This document shows positions 9,051 through 17,147 of a DNA stretch of 64,000 nt, piece by piece. A program made the translations under genes and the position numbers. The stretch spans positions 310,001 to 374,000 of the forward strand of contig NZ_MAOC01000091.1 in assembly GCF_001884135.1 (NCBI RefSeq). The letters run 5' to 3'. The stretch is from Bacillus nitratireducens. Its GTDB lineage: Bacteria > Bacillota > Bacilli > Bacillales > Bacillaceae_G. The stretch's first letter is position 1. Every line of letters starts with the position of its first letter. Below the pieces are notes generated by a model. That model was not told where the DNA came from and did not search any database. It was given only the letters and a program-made list of their open reading frames with translations.

Positions 9051-9089
9051 AAAAAAAGCCATCTCCTCTGAAACTCAGAAGAGATGGCT
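9051..9089 (-). terminator. Terminator after the VanW gene
   Basis: Stem AGCCATCTC(C/T)TCTGA with its complement (one mismatch), and seven A on the plus strand that become the U-run of the minus transcript. Confidence 0.9.
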
Positions 9090-9140
9090 TCTATTATAGA
9101 AACTATAAATCTTTTACTTTATTATCTTTTAACTAAATAT

Positions 9141-10052
9141 TTATTTCATCTTATGTACTTCAGCAACTAACTTTCCGCCTTGTATGCCCATATAAAGCTT
9201 AACAGGCGCATCATTTGTGTTTTCAAATACTAAATCTAAATATGGATACGCAATTGTAGCATCTCTTCCCTGAGGGACATAACCTACTGTTTTAGAATGT
9301 GTAGTTCTCTCTACCATTTTCAAACCAGCTTGATCTGCTGCATTGTATAGAGTTGATGATGTTTGACAAACGCCACCACCATAACCATCTACTAATTTAC
9401 CATCTACAATTTCTTTACCTAATTGATATCCTTTATCCGGCGTTGTATCACCGATTAATGCATTGAAAGAGAAACTGTCTCCTTTTGCTAATACAACTCC
9501 ATTTATGCTCGCTGCCGACAAACGAATATTCTCAATACGGCCACCTGCTGATCCACCTAAATTCGTTTCATATCTACCAATTACCGTGCCACTTCCTTGC
9601 GCATCACTTAATGTTGCGATAGGCTTTTTCTCAACAATAGGTAATTGATATGAAGAATCCCACATACCTACGTTTAATAATTTATCTACTAATTCTTTTT
9701 CCATTAATTCATAAGAAGGTTTTCCTTCTTGCCAACTTCCATCAGGAGCTATACGTGAAGGAACCATCTTTTTGTCAACGCTTTTCCCAACTTCACTTGC
9801 AACCTTCGTTACCGATTTTTTAAATTTCGCTTCATCTTCAAAATAACCTAAGCTCGATAAGTCTAATTTTTTCACTTCAGTACCAGTACGCGCATCAACC
9901 AAGCTAATTGAATCCTGTACATCAGCCTTAGCCTCTACAACGTTCCCACCAATATCACTCACTAATGCTACATCACTTACTTTTGCGCCACAACCACTTA
10001 CTACAGCTACGCATAGTACCCCTACTAATATACCCTTTACTTTTCGGAACAA
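9141..10052 (-). CDS. VanW family lipoprotein
   Basis: The 303-residue protein has a lipoprotein signal: basic start FRKVKG, hydrophobic core and lipobox VVSGC with Cys21. The second half (about 155-300) is a VanW domain, recognisable by SINGVVLAKGDSFSFN, DGYGGGVCQTSSTLYNAA and the C-terminal VFENTNDAPVKLYMG. VanW domains occur in cell-wall associated proteins and in some vancomycin-resistance clusters; their biochemical role is not settled and nothing here implies resistance. Start is TTG behind AAAGGAGAG. A single-gene unit with its own terminator. Confidence 0.85.
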   Translation of the reverse strand: MFRKVKGILVGVLCVAVVSGCGAKVSDVALVSDIGGNVVEAKADVQDSISLVDARTGTEVKKLDLSSLGYFEDEAKFKKSVTKVASEVGKSVDKKMVPSRIAPDGSWQEGKPSYELMEKELVDKLLNVGMWDSSYQLPIVEKKPIATLSDAQGSGTVIGRYETNLGGSAGGRIENIRLSAASINGVVLAKGDSFSFNALIGDTTPDKGYQLGKEIVDGKLVDGYGGGVCQTSSTLYNAADQAGLKMVERTTHSKTVGYVPQGRDATIAYPYLDLVFENTNDAPVKLYMGIQGGKLVAEVHKMK

Positions 10053-10516
10053 TATACTCTCTCCTTTTCCCCAACATTATTTCTTAAGTTTTATTTCATT
10101 TTATGTATGTTTTGTTACAATCATTTTACAATATATTTAGAAAATGTTACAAGTTGTTTTTTACTCTATTTAAATTACTCTTTTCTTTTGTAAATGTCTA
10201 TACATATTTATATAAATTTTTAAGTTTGATAAGATTGTAACTTTTATGTAACCTATCTCTATCCAGTATATACCATTTAACAGATGAAATACAATTGTAA
10301 AACTCTTTCATTTCACCTCTTTATTCACCTACATGCTTCATAAAACATAATGCTGATTTCTCATATATGATCATTATTAAACAACTGAAACCAACTTTTT
10401 ATAGATCAAAAAAATCAATCCATTCAGCGCATCTAGGTATTTGCCGTGCCACTACTCCGCTTTTGCACATACATTATGATGAATTTAACCTATTTTAAAG
10501 AAATGGAGGATGTTTT
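10053..10516. other. Long AT-rich divergent intergenic region
   Basis: 464 bases between the VanW gene and the divergent coat-like gene. Apart from the candidate GerE/sigma-K promoter near its right end (10431-10476), I see only AT-rich sequence with several TGTTACA/TGTAACA-like words, and no small frame with a ribosome site. Confidence 0.5.
10431..10476 (+). promoter_or_regulatory. Candidate GerE box and sigma-K -10 element
   Basis: ATCTAGGTATTT (10431-10442) matches 11 of 12 positions of the GerE consensus RWWTRGGYNNYY. CATACATTA (10468-10476) matches the sigma-K -10 CATANNNTA exactly. The box would sit about 40 bases before the expected start point. The -35 (CCAC near 10449) is weak, as is common where GerE assists. 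Confidence 0.55.
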
Positions 10517-10843
10517 ATGTACCCCTACAATCCATACGATCCATATAACCAAAATGCTTATCAGCCTCAATATGATTTACAAGCACAATACCAACAATAT
10601 ATAGATCCAGCAGAACAAGTAGATCCATATGATCAAAATCGACAATTCCAACTTCCAATCTCTTTTCCTGGTACTGGAAACCGTCAACTAGAAAGACGAG
10701 TAAATGAGCTTGAGCAAAGAGTACGTCAACTAGAAAACACAGTTGAGCGACATACGCGTAGATTAAACCGCTTAAATCAGCGTTTACGTACAGTTGAAAA
10801 CAGACTAAACATTCCATTTTCAGCATTAGAAGATGGATTTTAA
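10517..10843 (+). CDS. Probable spore-coat coiled-coil protein, Tyr/Gln/Asn-rich
   Basis: The 108-residue protein is not in any family I can name. Residues 1-45 are rich in Tyr, Pro, Asn and Gln (YPYNPYDPYNQNAYQPQYD), a composition typical of Bacillus spore coat and exosporium proteins. Residues about 55-98 form a strongly charged heptad coiled coil (RQLERRVNELEQRVRQLENT). There is no signal peptide or membrane segment. The ATG follows AAATGGAGGATG. Upstream lie a GerE-like box and an exact sigma-K -10 element, which fits late mother-cell expression. Function as a structural coat protein is inferred from composition and promoter. Confidence 0.65.
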   Translation: MYPYNPYDPYNQNAYQPQYDLQAQYQQYIDPAEQVDPYDQNRQFQLPISFPGTGNRQLERRVNELEQRVRQLENTVERHTRRLNRLNQRLRTVENRLNIPFSALEDGF

Positions 10844-10860
10844 TTTCGAAAACTAAAAAA

Positions 10861-10896
10861 TATATGAAGGAAGGGGCTCCCCCCTTCCTTATATAA
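10861..10896. terminator. Hairpin between the coat-like and DUF3900 genes
   Basis: Stem AAGGAAGGGG/CCCCTTCCTT extended by TATAT pairs. The plus-strand side lacks a long T-run, so termination of the upstream gene is probable but not certain. Confidence 0.6.
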
Positions 10897-10961
10897 ATTG
10901 ACGAAAGTTTTTTCCATCTCTATACTGATAAGAGTTAATGAAATGAAACAAGGTGATAAAA

Positions 10962-12053
10962 ATGGATTTTGAAATAAATTTTCTTTCCTTTTATGTAGTA
11001 CAAGTAGAAGGAAAAGGTGAAGCAGTTGATAAACGCTATAAACATTTTCAAACATTAGACGCTGAAGAATATGAAGATAGCTCCTTAAAAGAATTTTTGA
11101 ATGGTGAATTATTAAAAATTTCAAAGCGAAAAGTAGAACGTCACGCAAAAACGGAACAAGCCCCAACCAAGATTGGTCGCTTTATTGTAGAAGCAGGACA
11201 TGAACTTGATTCAAACCCTCATTACAACCTTTTTAATCGTATTCGCTTTGCGGAAACAAAGGAAAACTTCAAAGATATGAGTGAGCCTCTCGTTTATACA
11301 TATCTTGACACAAGTGCTGTACGCGGTGGTGTATTTTTAATTGCGCAAGCAAAACTACGTAAATACTTTGATGATCCATTCGTTTTCGTTATGAAATGTG
11401 ACTTCGAGCCGAAAGTCGCTTCTATTTCCGATGAATCCACACTGATTCGTAACGTCGAAATGGCCATCACAACAAAAAACATGAAATCTATCCAATATCC
11501 GTACATGCCTGAAGAAGGCATCGTCGAAGTAGGCGAGCTAAAAATTCACCAAGCATCACACGCCCGTTACTTTGAAGACTTCTTAAAATTCGTCGAGTAC
11601 GAGCGCTCTATGCCTGAAATTATGAAAACACAAGTAATGGACATGGTATACGACCAAATTGAAGATGTATTTGAAGAAGGTACGGAAGAACGCGAACAAT
11701 TCGACCAAGCAATGGAAGTATGGGCTGCCAGTCCGAAACGTGAAATTATGGAACAATTTTCAACCGAAGAAGTAATGGAAGCTACCGCTCAAATCGTCGA
11801 GCATGCTCCTGAAGTGGAATTAAAGTTAAAAGCAGATCATATCTCTGTGAAGGCCCTGCTTGCTGATTTCGGAGACTTAATACATATCGCAAAGGTAAAC
11901 GACCGCTATGTATTAATGATTGAGGCTGACACACTTACGTTTGAAAAAGGCTTCTCTCCCATTGAGTTTCTGAAGCCGGATGAGTTGCAAGACGTAATTG
12001 AGCGGATTGAGAATAAGCAGCAGTATTCTTATGATACGAACGGGATTGAATAA
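10962..12053 (+). CDS. DUF3900 family protein
   Basis: The 363-residue soluble acidic protein starts at the ATG after AAGGTGAT; a GTG three codons earlier lies within that ribosome site. I recognise it as the DUF3900 type found in Bacillus, function unknown. Visible features: an N-terminal region rich in charged residues (LKEFLNGELLKISKRKVERH), a middle part FVFVMKCDFEPKVASIS, a long acidic helical stretch (about 205-265, MVYDQIEDVFEEGTEER) and a C-terminal domain ending ERIENKQQYSYDTNG. Its size and general pattern loosely recall nucleoid-associated YejK-like proteins, but I would not assign that. Confidence 0.7.
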   Translation: MDFEINFLSFYVVQVEGKGEAVDKRYKHFQTLDAEEYEDSSLKEFLNGELLKISKRKVERHAKTEQAPTKIGRFIVEAGHELDSNPHYNLFNRIRFAETKENFKDMSEPLVYTYLDTSAVRGGVFLIAQAKLRKYFDDPFVFVMKCDFEPKVASISDESTLIRNVEMAITTKNMKSIQYPYMPEEGIVEVGELKIHQASHARYFEDFLKFVEYERSMPEIMKTQVMDMVYDQIEDVFEEGTEEREQFDQAMEVWAASPKREIMEQFSTEEVMEATAQIVEHAPEVELKLKADHISVKALLADFGDLIHIAKVNDRYVLMIEADTLTFEKGFSPIEFLKPDELQDVIERIENKQQYSYDTNGIE

Positions 12054-12079
12054 ATGCTTCCATATAATTATTTTTACTA

Positions 12080-12108
12080 AGCGCTTTTAACAAGCGCTCT
12101 TTTATTTT
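12080..12108 (+). terminator. Terminator after the DUF3900 gene
   Basis: Stem AGCGCTT/AAGCGCT with a 5-base loop, followed by CTTTTATTTT. Confidence 0.85.
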
Positions 12109-12132
12109 GGACATAGTTAACATTTATATGAA

Positions 12133-12158
12133 AAACCGATTCTACTAAGAATCGGTTT
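12133..12158 (-). terminator. Terminator for the minus-strand unit above 12187
   Basis: Ten-base arms AAACCGATTC/GAATCGGTTT with loop TACTAA; on the minus strand the stem is followed by TTTTT. It ends transcription coming from the gene remnant or the hypothetical gene at 12354. Confidence 0.8.
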
Positions 12159-12186
12159 CTCTGCTTTATACAAAATATGCTTATTT

Positions 12187-12324
12187 TTAATCCAAGATAA
12201 CATTTGTTGCAGCGTCAAGTAGATTTCTTCCTTGTTGCACAAGCGTATTTCCATTATAGATATCCGCTTCGATATTTCTAGTAGACCAAGTTCTTCTATA
12301 AGTTTTTCGTGTTTTTCCTTTTAG
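12187..12324 (-). pseudogene. Probable gene remnant (C-terminal 45 codons)
   Basis: An open stretch with protein-like composition reads LKGKTRKTYRRTWSTRNIE, continues DIYNGNTLVQQGRNLLDAA and ends at TAA. It has no start codon with a ribosome site: upstream it meets TGA, and the only in-frame GTG/TTG codons are near its end. A good minus-strand terminator follows 28 bases later, as for a real gene end. It looks like the 3' end of a decayed gene whose 5' part was lost, immediately downstream of the 116-residue hypothetical gene. I do not recognise the family. Confidence 0.4.
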
Positions 12325-12353
12325 TCAATATGTATGTTGTTAAAATGAAAATT

Positions 12354-12704
12354 TCATTTTACTACCTCAAATTTATTGTACTCGTAAAAAGATAATTGAA
12401 AACGATATTTCGGATGCTCTCTCACCCAATCGTAGGCTTCTTCTAAAATATCCATTTTGTTTTGCGGGTCATTAAGTTCACTACATTCGTCCCTTTTCTG
12501 TTTGCACAGAGGGCAGAATCCATTCACTATCTCAGCACTCATCGCACGAATAGTTTTACTTTCTACGTCAACTACTAGACGAAGAATAAGGGCATGTTCC
12601 GCTTTTGTAGTCACCATCATTTCAGCAATCCTATCCTCATTCCAAAAGACACCGTTTAATTCCATCTTTACGTTGACATCTTTGATATCCAAGTTTATCA
12701 TCAT
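12354..12704 (-). CDS. Hypothetical protein with a Cys-rich centre
   Basis: The 116-residue protein beginning MMINLDIKDVNV is chosen because GGGAG precedes this ATG; an upstream ATG lies inside the ribosome site. It is soluble. Around residue 70-80 it has FCPLCKQKRDEC, which could bind a metal or form a disulphide. The rest is alternating strand-like segments (HALILRLVVDVESKTIRAMSAEI) and a C-terminal helix (ILEEAYDWVREHP). I do not recognise a family. It follows a 53-residue membrane peptide by 28 bases, so the two are probably one transcript. Confidence 0.55.
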   Translation of the reverse strand: MMINLDIKDVNVKMELNGVFWNEDRIAEMMVTTKAEHALILRLVVDVESKTIRAMSAEIVNGFCPLCKQKRDECSELNDPQNKMDILEEAYDWVREHPKYRFQLSFYEYNKFEVVK

Positions 12705-12732
12705 CACATCTCCCATGTATAAAACGCTTATC

Positions 12733-12894
12733 TTACTCTTCAATTTTAATCTTTAATACACCACGTTTTAAAGATATGTTAAGCTTTTTCCAATTCTTCT
12801 TCTTTGCTATAAGAGGAAGTGTAATAAAAGCAAAAAGTGATGTGAATATAATACAAAAAACTAAAATGGTTAAAATGTTAAAGATTGCTTCCAT
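12733..12894 (-). CDS. Small single-pass membrane protein (53 residues)
   Basis: A short frame starts at ATG 12894 with GAGG about 11 bases upstream. Residues 4-31 (IFNILTILVFCIIFTSLFAF and on) form one transmembrane helix, followed by a strongly basic tail with IAKKKNWKKLNISLKRG. This charge pattern puts the N-terminus outside or in the membrane and the tail in the cytoplasm. Its end is 28 bases before the hypothetical gene at 12704, so they probably share a transcript. Function is unknown. Confidence 0.5.
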   Translation of the reverse strand: MEAIFNILTILVFCIIFTSLFAFITLPLIAKKKNWKKLNISLKRGVLKIKIEE

Positions 12895-13089
12895 TTAACT
12901 GTATCCTCTTTCATTTCTATGAGTTCTTATTTTATTAATACACTTTAAAATTCTTACTACGCCTTAATTTTCAAAGCAATTATAATGACTCAATTGCAAC
13001 AACAAGTTTATTCCCATTTAATATGAATACATTATTCACCCGTCAATACGATGACATTAAATTTATGTAGTTAGAAATGGAGGAGAATC

Positions 13090-13935
13090 TCATTTAACCT
13101 CTGTATTCTTCTCCATCTCAGCCAAATACCTAAGTTGCCGCTCTGCCTTTCTCACTGCAGTAGGAAAGTGCTTTTTCAGAAGTTCTACTGCAGATTCACT
13201 TATATAATATCTTTCCGTTATACTTTCCCACGTGTCACTACTTTCAAATGCACCCCATACAAAAGGACGCTCTGCACTTTTTTTCATTTCTTTAAATGCC
13301 CATTTTCGCATCTTTTTTTTCGCTTTTTCTGTTAGTTTTCCGTTCTTTACAAGTTCAAGCTCACCATGTCTCTTGTATCGCTTATTAATATCTCTCTCAC
13401 TATATGCTTTAAGAAATATATTCGCTGTATTCTCAGCATCTGCGAAAGCACGATGTTGCCTACCTTCCCATGTTAAATCAAGCTGCTCCACTGCAAATTG
13501 TAAACTTGGTGTATGCTCAAATAATTCTTCATACGCTTGGAAAACAAATTTTTGCACATCAAATCTGCTCTCTTTTTCCATGCATGGGCATTCTACACCA
13601 TGTAATGTACAATCGTGAGATAGAAAACGATAATCTTCTTTTCCCCATGAAATAAATATAAAATCTTCTCCGATAAACTTAATAAATTTCTCTATAATTT
13701 GAGGGAACTTCTCTACACCAATTAAATCTTTCTTTGTAATTCCGGTTAATTTTGTTGTATGACGAGTTAATGGGGCACTTGGTTTTACTAACTCTGAAAA
13801 TTCTCCAATAATCTTCATTGTACTCGCATCTATTTTTACAGCTCCAATATCAACTATTTCTGACGGATCTTCCGATTTATATGGCCTAAAATTCCTTTCA
13901 ATATCAAACACAATGAAATGTGTAGCGTTTTTCAA
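13090..13935 (-). CDS. DEDDh 3'-5' exonuclease (KapD/DnaQ-like)
   Basis: The 281-residue protein begins with the exonuclease I motif FDIE (Asp11, Glu13), continues with the second acidic motif in SWGKEDYRFL near residue 98-102, and the third, HRAFADAENTA near 158-168, giving the DEDDh set D-E-D-H-D. Such enzymes trim RNA or single-stranded DNA from the 3' end. The first 190 residues resemble B. subtilis KapD, a suppressor of KinA-dependent sporulation, but this protein has about 90 extra basic C-terminal residues (KKKMRKWAFKEMKK) that could bind nucleic acid. Start is TTG behind AGAGGT. The sporulation link is only by analogy. Confidence 0.85.
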   Translation of the reverse strand: MKNATHFIVFDIERNFRPYKSEDPSEIVDIGAVKIDASTMKIIGEFSELVKPSAPLTRHTTKLTGITKKDLIGVEKFPQIIEKFIKFIGEDFIFISWGKEDYRFLSHDCTLHGVECPCMEKESRFDVQKFVFQAYEELFEHTPSLQFAVEQLDLTWEGRQHRAFADAENTANIFLKAYSERDINKRYKRHGELELVKNGKLTEKAKKKMRKWAFKEMKKSAERPFVWGAFESSDTWESITERYYISESAVELLKKHFPTAVRKAERQLRYLAEMEKNTEVK

Positions 13936-14088
13936 TTTATTTACCTCTTTCTAAATTCCTTTTCACGCAAATACTTTATTTTCAGTATTTATTTATTAAT
14001 GCACTTTATGCATGAAATACCTCGTGTAAAAAAACAAAAATTCAGTCTTATTATCATATGTACATTGGAGGATATTCAATAAGAACGC

Positions 14089-14119
14089 AAAAAAAAGAAG
14101 GGCAAGCCCTTCTTTTTTT
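14089..14119 (-). terminator. Terminator after the cold-shock gene
   Basis: GAAGGGC/GCCCTTC stem with loop AA and A/T runs on both sides, 5 bases beyond the stop. Confidence 0.92.
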
Positions 14120-14124
14120 CATAA

Positions 14125-14325
14125 TTACTTCTTGTTTACGTTTGTAGCTTGAGGTCCACGGTTACCTTGTTCTACTTCGAAAGTAACTTCTTGACCTTCT
14201 TCTAAAGATTTGAAGCCGTCGCCTTGGATAGCTGAGAAATGAACGAATACGTCTTCTCCGCCTTCAACTTCGATGAAACCGAAACCTTTTTCTGCGTTAA
14301 ACCATTTTACTTTACCGTTTTGCAT
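14125..14325 (-). CDS. Cold-shock protein, CspA family
   Basis: The 66-residue single cold-shock domain has both RNA-binding motifs, KGFGFIE (RNP1, about 13-19) and VFVHFSAI (RNP2, about 26-33), with the usual start [14 protein letters not shown]. Such proteins bind single-stranded RNA and act as RNA chaperones after cold shift or in stationary phase. The ATG follows AGGAGGATTTTTTAA. A long untranslated leader of about 200 bases precedes it, typical of csp genes controlled at mRNA structure. Monocistronic. Confidence 0.95.
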   Translation of the reverse strand: MQNGKVKWFNAEKGFGFIEVEGGEDVFVHFSAIQGDGFKSLEEGQEVTFEVEQGNRGPQATNVNKK

Positions 14326-14470
14326 TTAAAAAATCCTCCTACAATGTACCTATATGTACATATTCATTTTCAACCACTTTACAATAATACGTCATAAATT
14401 AAAAAACTGCAACCCCCCGAAGGAGATTTAACATTGCTACCCCCTTGGAAGTTACAGCTCATTTAAATCT
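14326..14470 (-). promoter_or_regulatory. Structured leader of the cold-shock gene
   Basis: The leader carries pairing segments CTGTAAC (14459-14453) and GTTGCAG (14415-14409) enclosing a GGGGGT and a GGGGGGTT run, able to form a long hairpin. Within it ATG-TTA-AAT-CTC starts an 11-codon frame. Csp leaders in other bacteria switch structure with temperature; here that is inferred. Confidence 0.4.
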
Positions 14471-14543
14471 CTATATTATTAAAAGTAAAATGGTTTAAAG
14501 TAACTATATCATATCAATATAATAAAAGTAAAGTTTTTTTCAG

Positions 14544-15443
14544 CTATACAGCTTTTTTCTTCCATTGCATCGCTTTTAATTCACCTGATCCAGCTACAAC
14601 ATAGTCTTCCTTTTCATTCACAATGCGCCAACCATGCCCTTTAACCGAATCACATACTGTAACAATTCCTTCTTCAAGAAGCACACGGCAAACAGCGCTA
14701 ATTCCCGCCTTATTTTGCGTTGACGTTGTATATAACACATGTTGATCTACACTTAAATCTAAATAGCTACTCGCTTTTTGTTCACTTTGACATGTATGCC
14801 AACATATTTTTTCATTCTCAATACTATCATCTATTTTACAAAAAGAAATATTCCCACTAACTCCCCTACACGATCCACTTGCCGCTACTAAATAGGAATT
14901 ATGTATAGTCAACGCAGAAATCATCTGGTTCATCGCTATTTTAATCCTTTTTAATTTACGTGTCTCTAAATCAAAAAGCCAAACACCACCATATTTAGTA
15001 TGTATTTTCGTACCGATAAATAAGTAATGTTTATATAAAAATAATGATCGAATAGATGGTGCCTCGCTATCATAATCAAGAAATGGCTGAATAGTCTCCC
15101 ATGTGGAACCAAAATTATTAGAATGATACAGTGTTTTATCTCCATGAGCAATTACTGTTCCATTTTCATTACTACATACATTCCAGCTCGTTGCTTTCGT
15201 TGGAAAGCGCTGGATCGTCCACGTTTCTCCACCATTCATACTACGAATAAAAACTCCTTCGTCTCCTACTCCATAAACTACGTTATCTTCACTATGTAAA
15301 TCTCGAATTCGTTTTTGGAATCCAGTTAAAATCTGTTTCCATTCTCCATCTTTTTCAATGAATAAACCATTATATGTAGTAGCTAACAAAAGCTTTCCAT
15401 CTCTTAACTTTGTAATAGCGGTTGCACTGAACTCTGTTTTCAC
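14544..15443 (-). CDS. BNR/sialidase-like beta-propeller protein
   Basis: Start is the GTG behind GGGAGTGTCAAC, giving 299 residues; the longer frame would overlap the flavodoxin gene. The protein is a chain of repeated strands with two clear BNR (Asp-box-like) motifs, SMNGGETWT and SNNFGSTWE, spaced as in sialidase or YCF48-type propellers. No signal peptide, so it is cytoplasmic. Its start lies 17 bases after the flavodoxin stop, so it is probably in the Fur-controlled flavodoxin transcript. Function unknown; propellers of this sort often serve as scaffolds or bind sugars. Confidence 0.6.
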   Translation of the reverse strand: MKTEFSATAITKLRDGKLLLATTYNGLFIEKDGEWKQILTGFQKRIRDLHSEDNVVYGVGDEGVFIRSMNGGETWTIQRFPTKATSWNVCSNENGTVIAHGDKTLYHSNNFGSTWETIQPFLDYDSEAPSIRSLFLYKHYLFIGTKIHTKYGGVWLFDLETRKLKRIKIAMNQMISALTIHNSYLVAASGSCRGVSGNISFCKIDDSIENEKICWHTCQSEQKASSYLDLSVDQHVLYTTSTQNKAGISAVCRVLLEEGIVTVCDSVKGHGWRIVNEKEDYVVAGSGELKAMQWKKKAV

Positions 15444-15459
15444 GTTGACACTCCCATTC

Positions 15460-15903
15460 CTAGAACTTCTCGGCAAAAGCAATTGCAAAATCACTGCATT
15501 TTTCAACGTCTTCTTTATCTTCTGGAGCTAATTCAATTTTCAATCCTTCTTGTACAAGTTCTGCCCCGCATTTTACAAGACGTTCTTCAAATATCGTTAC
15601 CGCTTCACAAAACAGTTCATACGCCGTATCACCTGATCCAAAAACAGCCACTTTTTTCCCCGTTAAATCTATATTTTCTAACTCATCATGGAAATCTTCC
15701 GCTTCAAATGGTAATTCACCATCACCCCACGTATAAGATCCTAAAATGATTCCATCATAAGCTAATAATTCTTCAGCATCCATACCTTCCATCTCTTGTA
15801 CTACTACTTCATGATCAAAGGCATCTAAACTTACTTTAATTAAATCAGCAATACTCTCTGTATTCCCTGACATACTTGCATACGCTATTAAAATTTTCGC
15901 CAC
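15460..15903 (-). CDS. Short-chain flavodoxin (YkuN/YkuP type)
   Basis: The 147-residue protein has the FMN phosphate-binding loop SMSGNTESIA (about residues 10-19), the ring-binding loops GSYTWGDGELP (about 55-65) and FGSGDTAYELFCEA (about 88-101). Flavodoxins replace ferredoxin as low-potential electron carriers when iron is short, and in Bacillus feed P450s and desaturases. Two Fur-like boxes overlap its promoter, in line with iron-regulated YkuN in B. subtilis. It heads a two-gene unit with the BNR-repeat protein. Confidence 0.93.
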   Translation of the reverse strand: MAKILIAYASMSGNTESIADLIKVSLDAFDHEVVVQEMEGMDAEELLAYDGIILGSYTWGDGELPFEAEDFHDELENIDLTGKKVAVFGSGDTAYELFCEAVTIFEERLVKCGAELVQEGLKIELAPEDKEDVEKCSDFAIAFAEKF

Positions 15904-15928
15904 TTTGGCATCCCCCTCTTACAATGAA

Positions 15929-15964
15929 TGATTCTCATTCTCATTATATTAATAATGAGAATCA
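15929..15964 (-). promoter_or_regulatory. Paired Fur boxes upstream of flavodoxin
   Basis: TGATTCTCATTCTCA (15929-15943) matches 12 of 14 informative positions of the 7-1-7 Fur box TGATAATNATTATCA. A second copy on the other strand, TGATTCTCATTATTA (15964-15950), matches 11. They lie 26-61 bases before the start codon. Confidence 0.75.
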
Positions 15965-16002
15965 ATTTCAATTATATTTTTTGCTATTTTATTTAATTCC
16001 AT

Positions 16003-16043
16003 AAAAAAAGAACGGATGACTATACAATCATCCGTTCTTTTTT
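16003..16043 (-). terminator. Terminator after the acetate transporter gene
   Basis: Sixteen-base arms AAAAAAGAACGGATGA/TCATCCGTTCTTTTTT, 2 bases beyond the stop. Confidence 0.92.
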
Positions 16044-16044
16044 A

Positions 16045-16665
16045 TTATTTTTTAAAAATACCAAATGGTTTTCCAACTGGTAATACAACTTTTCCGAAGT
16101 GTGTATTTAACACAGCTGCTGCTGAACCATAGAAAGATAATAATGAAATACATAGTTCAGAATACGCTGCTAAATTATGCATTGCGTGCGGCATAACACC
16201 TAAAGTACTTAATGAAAGACCGATAAATAAGAAATCAATAAGGACGAAAATCATAAATAATACTTTATGTGTTTCCATTGCACCAATTGTCATAAAGATC
16301 GTGAAAATCAAGTATCCGATAAAGGCTACACCAAGCTGTTTTGAATCTGCAGTTTGGGCTAATTTTTCGCCAAATACTCCAAGTTGAATTAACCAAGTCA
16401 TTCCAACACCTAACCAAAATAGGCCGTACGCACCAAATGCTGTTGTACCAAACGTATTGTTGTGCTTTGCATCGTGAATGCATGCAAAGATTTGTGCAAA
16501 TCCTCCTAAAAAGATTGCCCATGGTAATACAAGTGAAACGCCATCTGTTAAGCCTAACTTTTGAGACGATGCTACAAGTGTTACCATCGCTAATCCAAAT
16601 AGACCGATTCCAGATGGATCTGCTGTTGTCATTTTCACATGATGTGTAGTAGTTTGATTGCTCAT
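16045..16665 (-). CDS. satP: Acetate uptake transporter, GPR1/FUN34/YaaH (SatP) family
   Basis: The 206-residue protein has six hydrophobic segments and, just before the first, a family signature variant (ADPSGIGLFGLAM in place of NPAPLGLFGF). SatP/YaaH proteins import acetate or succinate with protons, or form an anion channel. The C-terminal SLLSFYGSAAAVLN matches the family's last helix. Start ATG behind AGGAGG. Single gene; no nearby acetate enzymes, so substrate is by family only. Confidence 0.88.
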   Translation of the reverse strand: MSNQTTTHHVKMTTADPSGIGLFGLAMVTLVASSQKLGLTDGVSLVLPWAIFLGGFAQIFACIHDAKHNNTFGTTAFGAYGLFWLGVGMTWLIQLGVFGEKLAQTADSKQLGVAFIGYLIFTIFMTIGAMETHKVLFMIFVLIDFLFIGLSLSTLGVMPHAMHNLAAYSELCISLLSFYGSAAAVLNTHFGKVVLPVGKPFGIFKK

Positions 16666-16751
16666 ATAAACCTCCTGATTATAAACATACTCGAATACAA
16701 TACTTAAATCAGAAGGCTATGTCAATGGTTTTTTTTGTATGTTGTCAGACC

Positions 16752-17147
16752 TTATTCCCTATAATAATCGAATACACTTTGGGCGATTTCATACGGTTTT
16801 ATATTTACATTTGGCAACTCGTTTACCGGCATCCATAAAGGAATATAACTCCCTCTATCTTTCAGCTCGAACTCCTCGCCTTTACCACTTCCGAACACTC
16901 CATCTGTAATATGGGCATTATAATAATACTCCGTACCTTTATACTCCACCTTTGCGATCAGATTCTTCACTTGTATATGTACCCCTAATTCTTCATAAAC
17001 CTCTCGCTTCGTTGCTTCTTCAGGTGTTTCTCCTTTTTCAATTCCCCCGCCCGGAAAAACAAAATATATTTCATCTTCTCGAACACGTTTTATAAGAGCG
17101 ATTTTACCGTCCTGTACAATAATAGCTGCACCACGATTTCTTCTCAC
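16752..17147 (-). CDS. NUDIX hydrolase
   Basis: The 131-residue protein holds an intact Nudix box, GGIEKGETPEEATKREVYEE followed by LGV (about residues 35-57), which binds magnesium and hydrolyses a nucleoside-diphosphate-X bond. Which substrate (oxidised nucleotides, NDP-sugars, cofactors) is not evident. It starts at a GTG that overlaps the stop of the ASCH gene (GTGA), so the two proteins are translationally coupled. Confidence 0.9.
   Translation of the reverse strand: MRRNRGAAIIVQDGKIALIKRVREDEIYFVFPGGGIEKGETPEEATKREVYEELGVHIQVKNLIAKVEYKGTEYYYNAHITDGVFGSGKGEEFELKDRGSYIPLWMPVNELPNVNIKPYEIAQSVFDYYRE

Noticed and set aside
10515-10826. Long minus-strand frame over the coat-like gene
   Set aside because: It is the complement of the Tyr/Gln-rich plus-strand gene, which has a strong ribosome site and promoter; the minus frame has neither.
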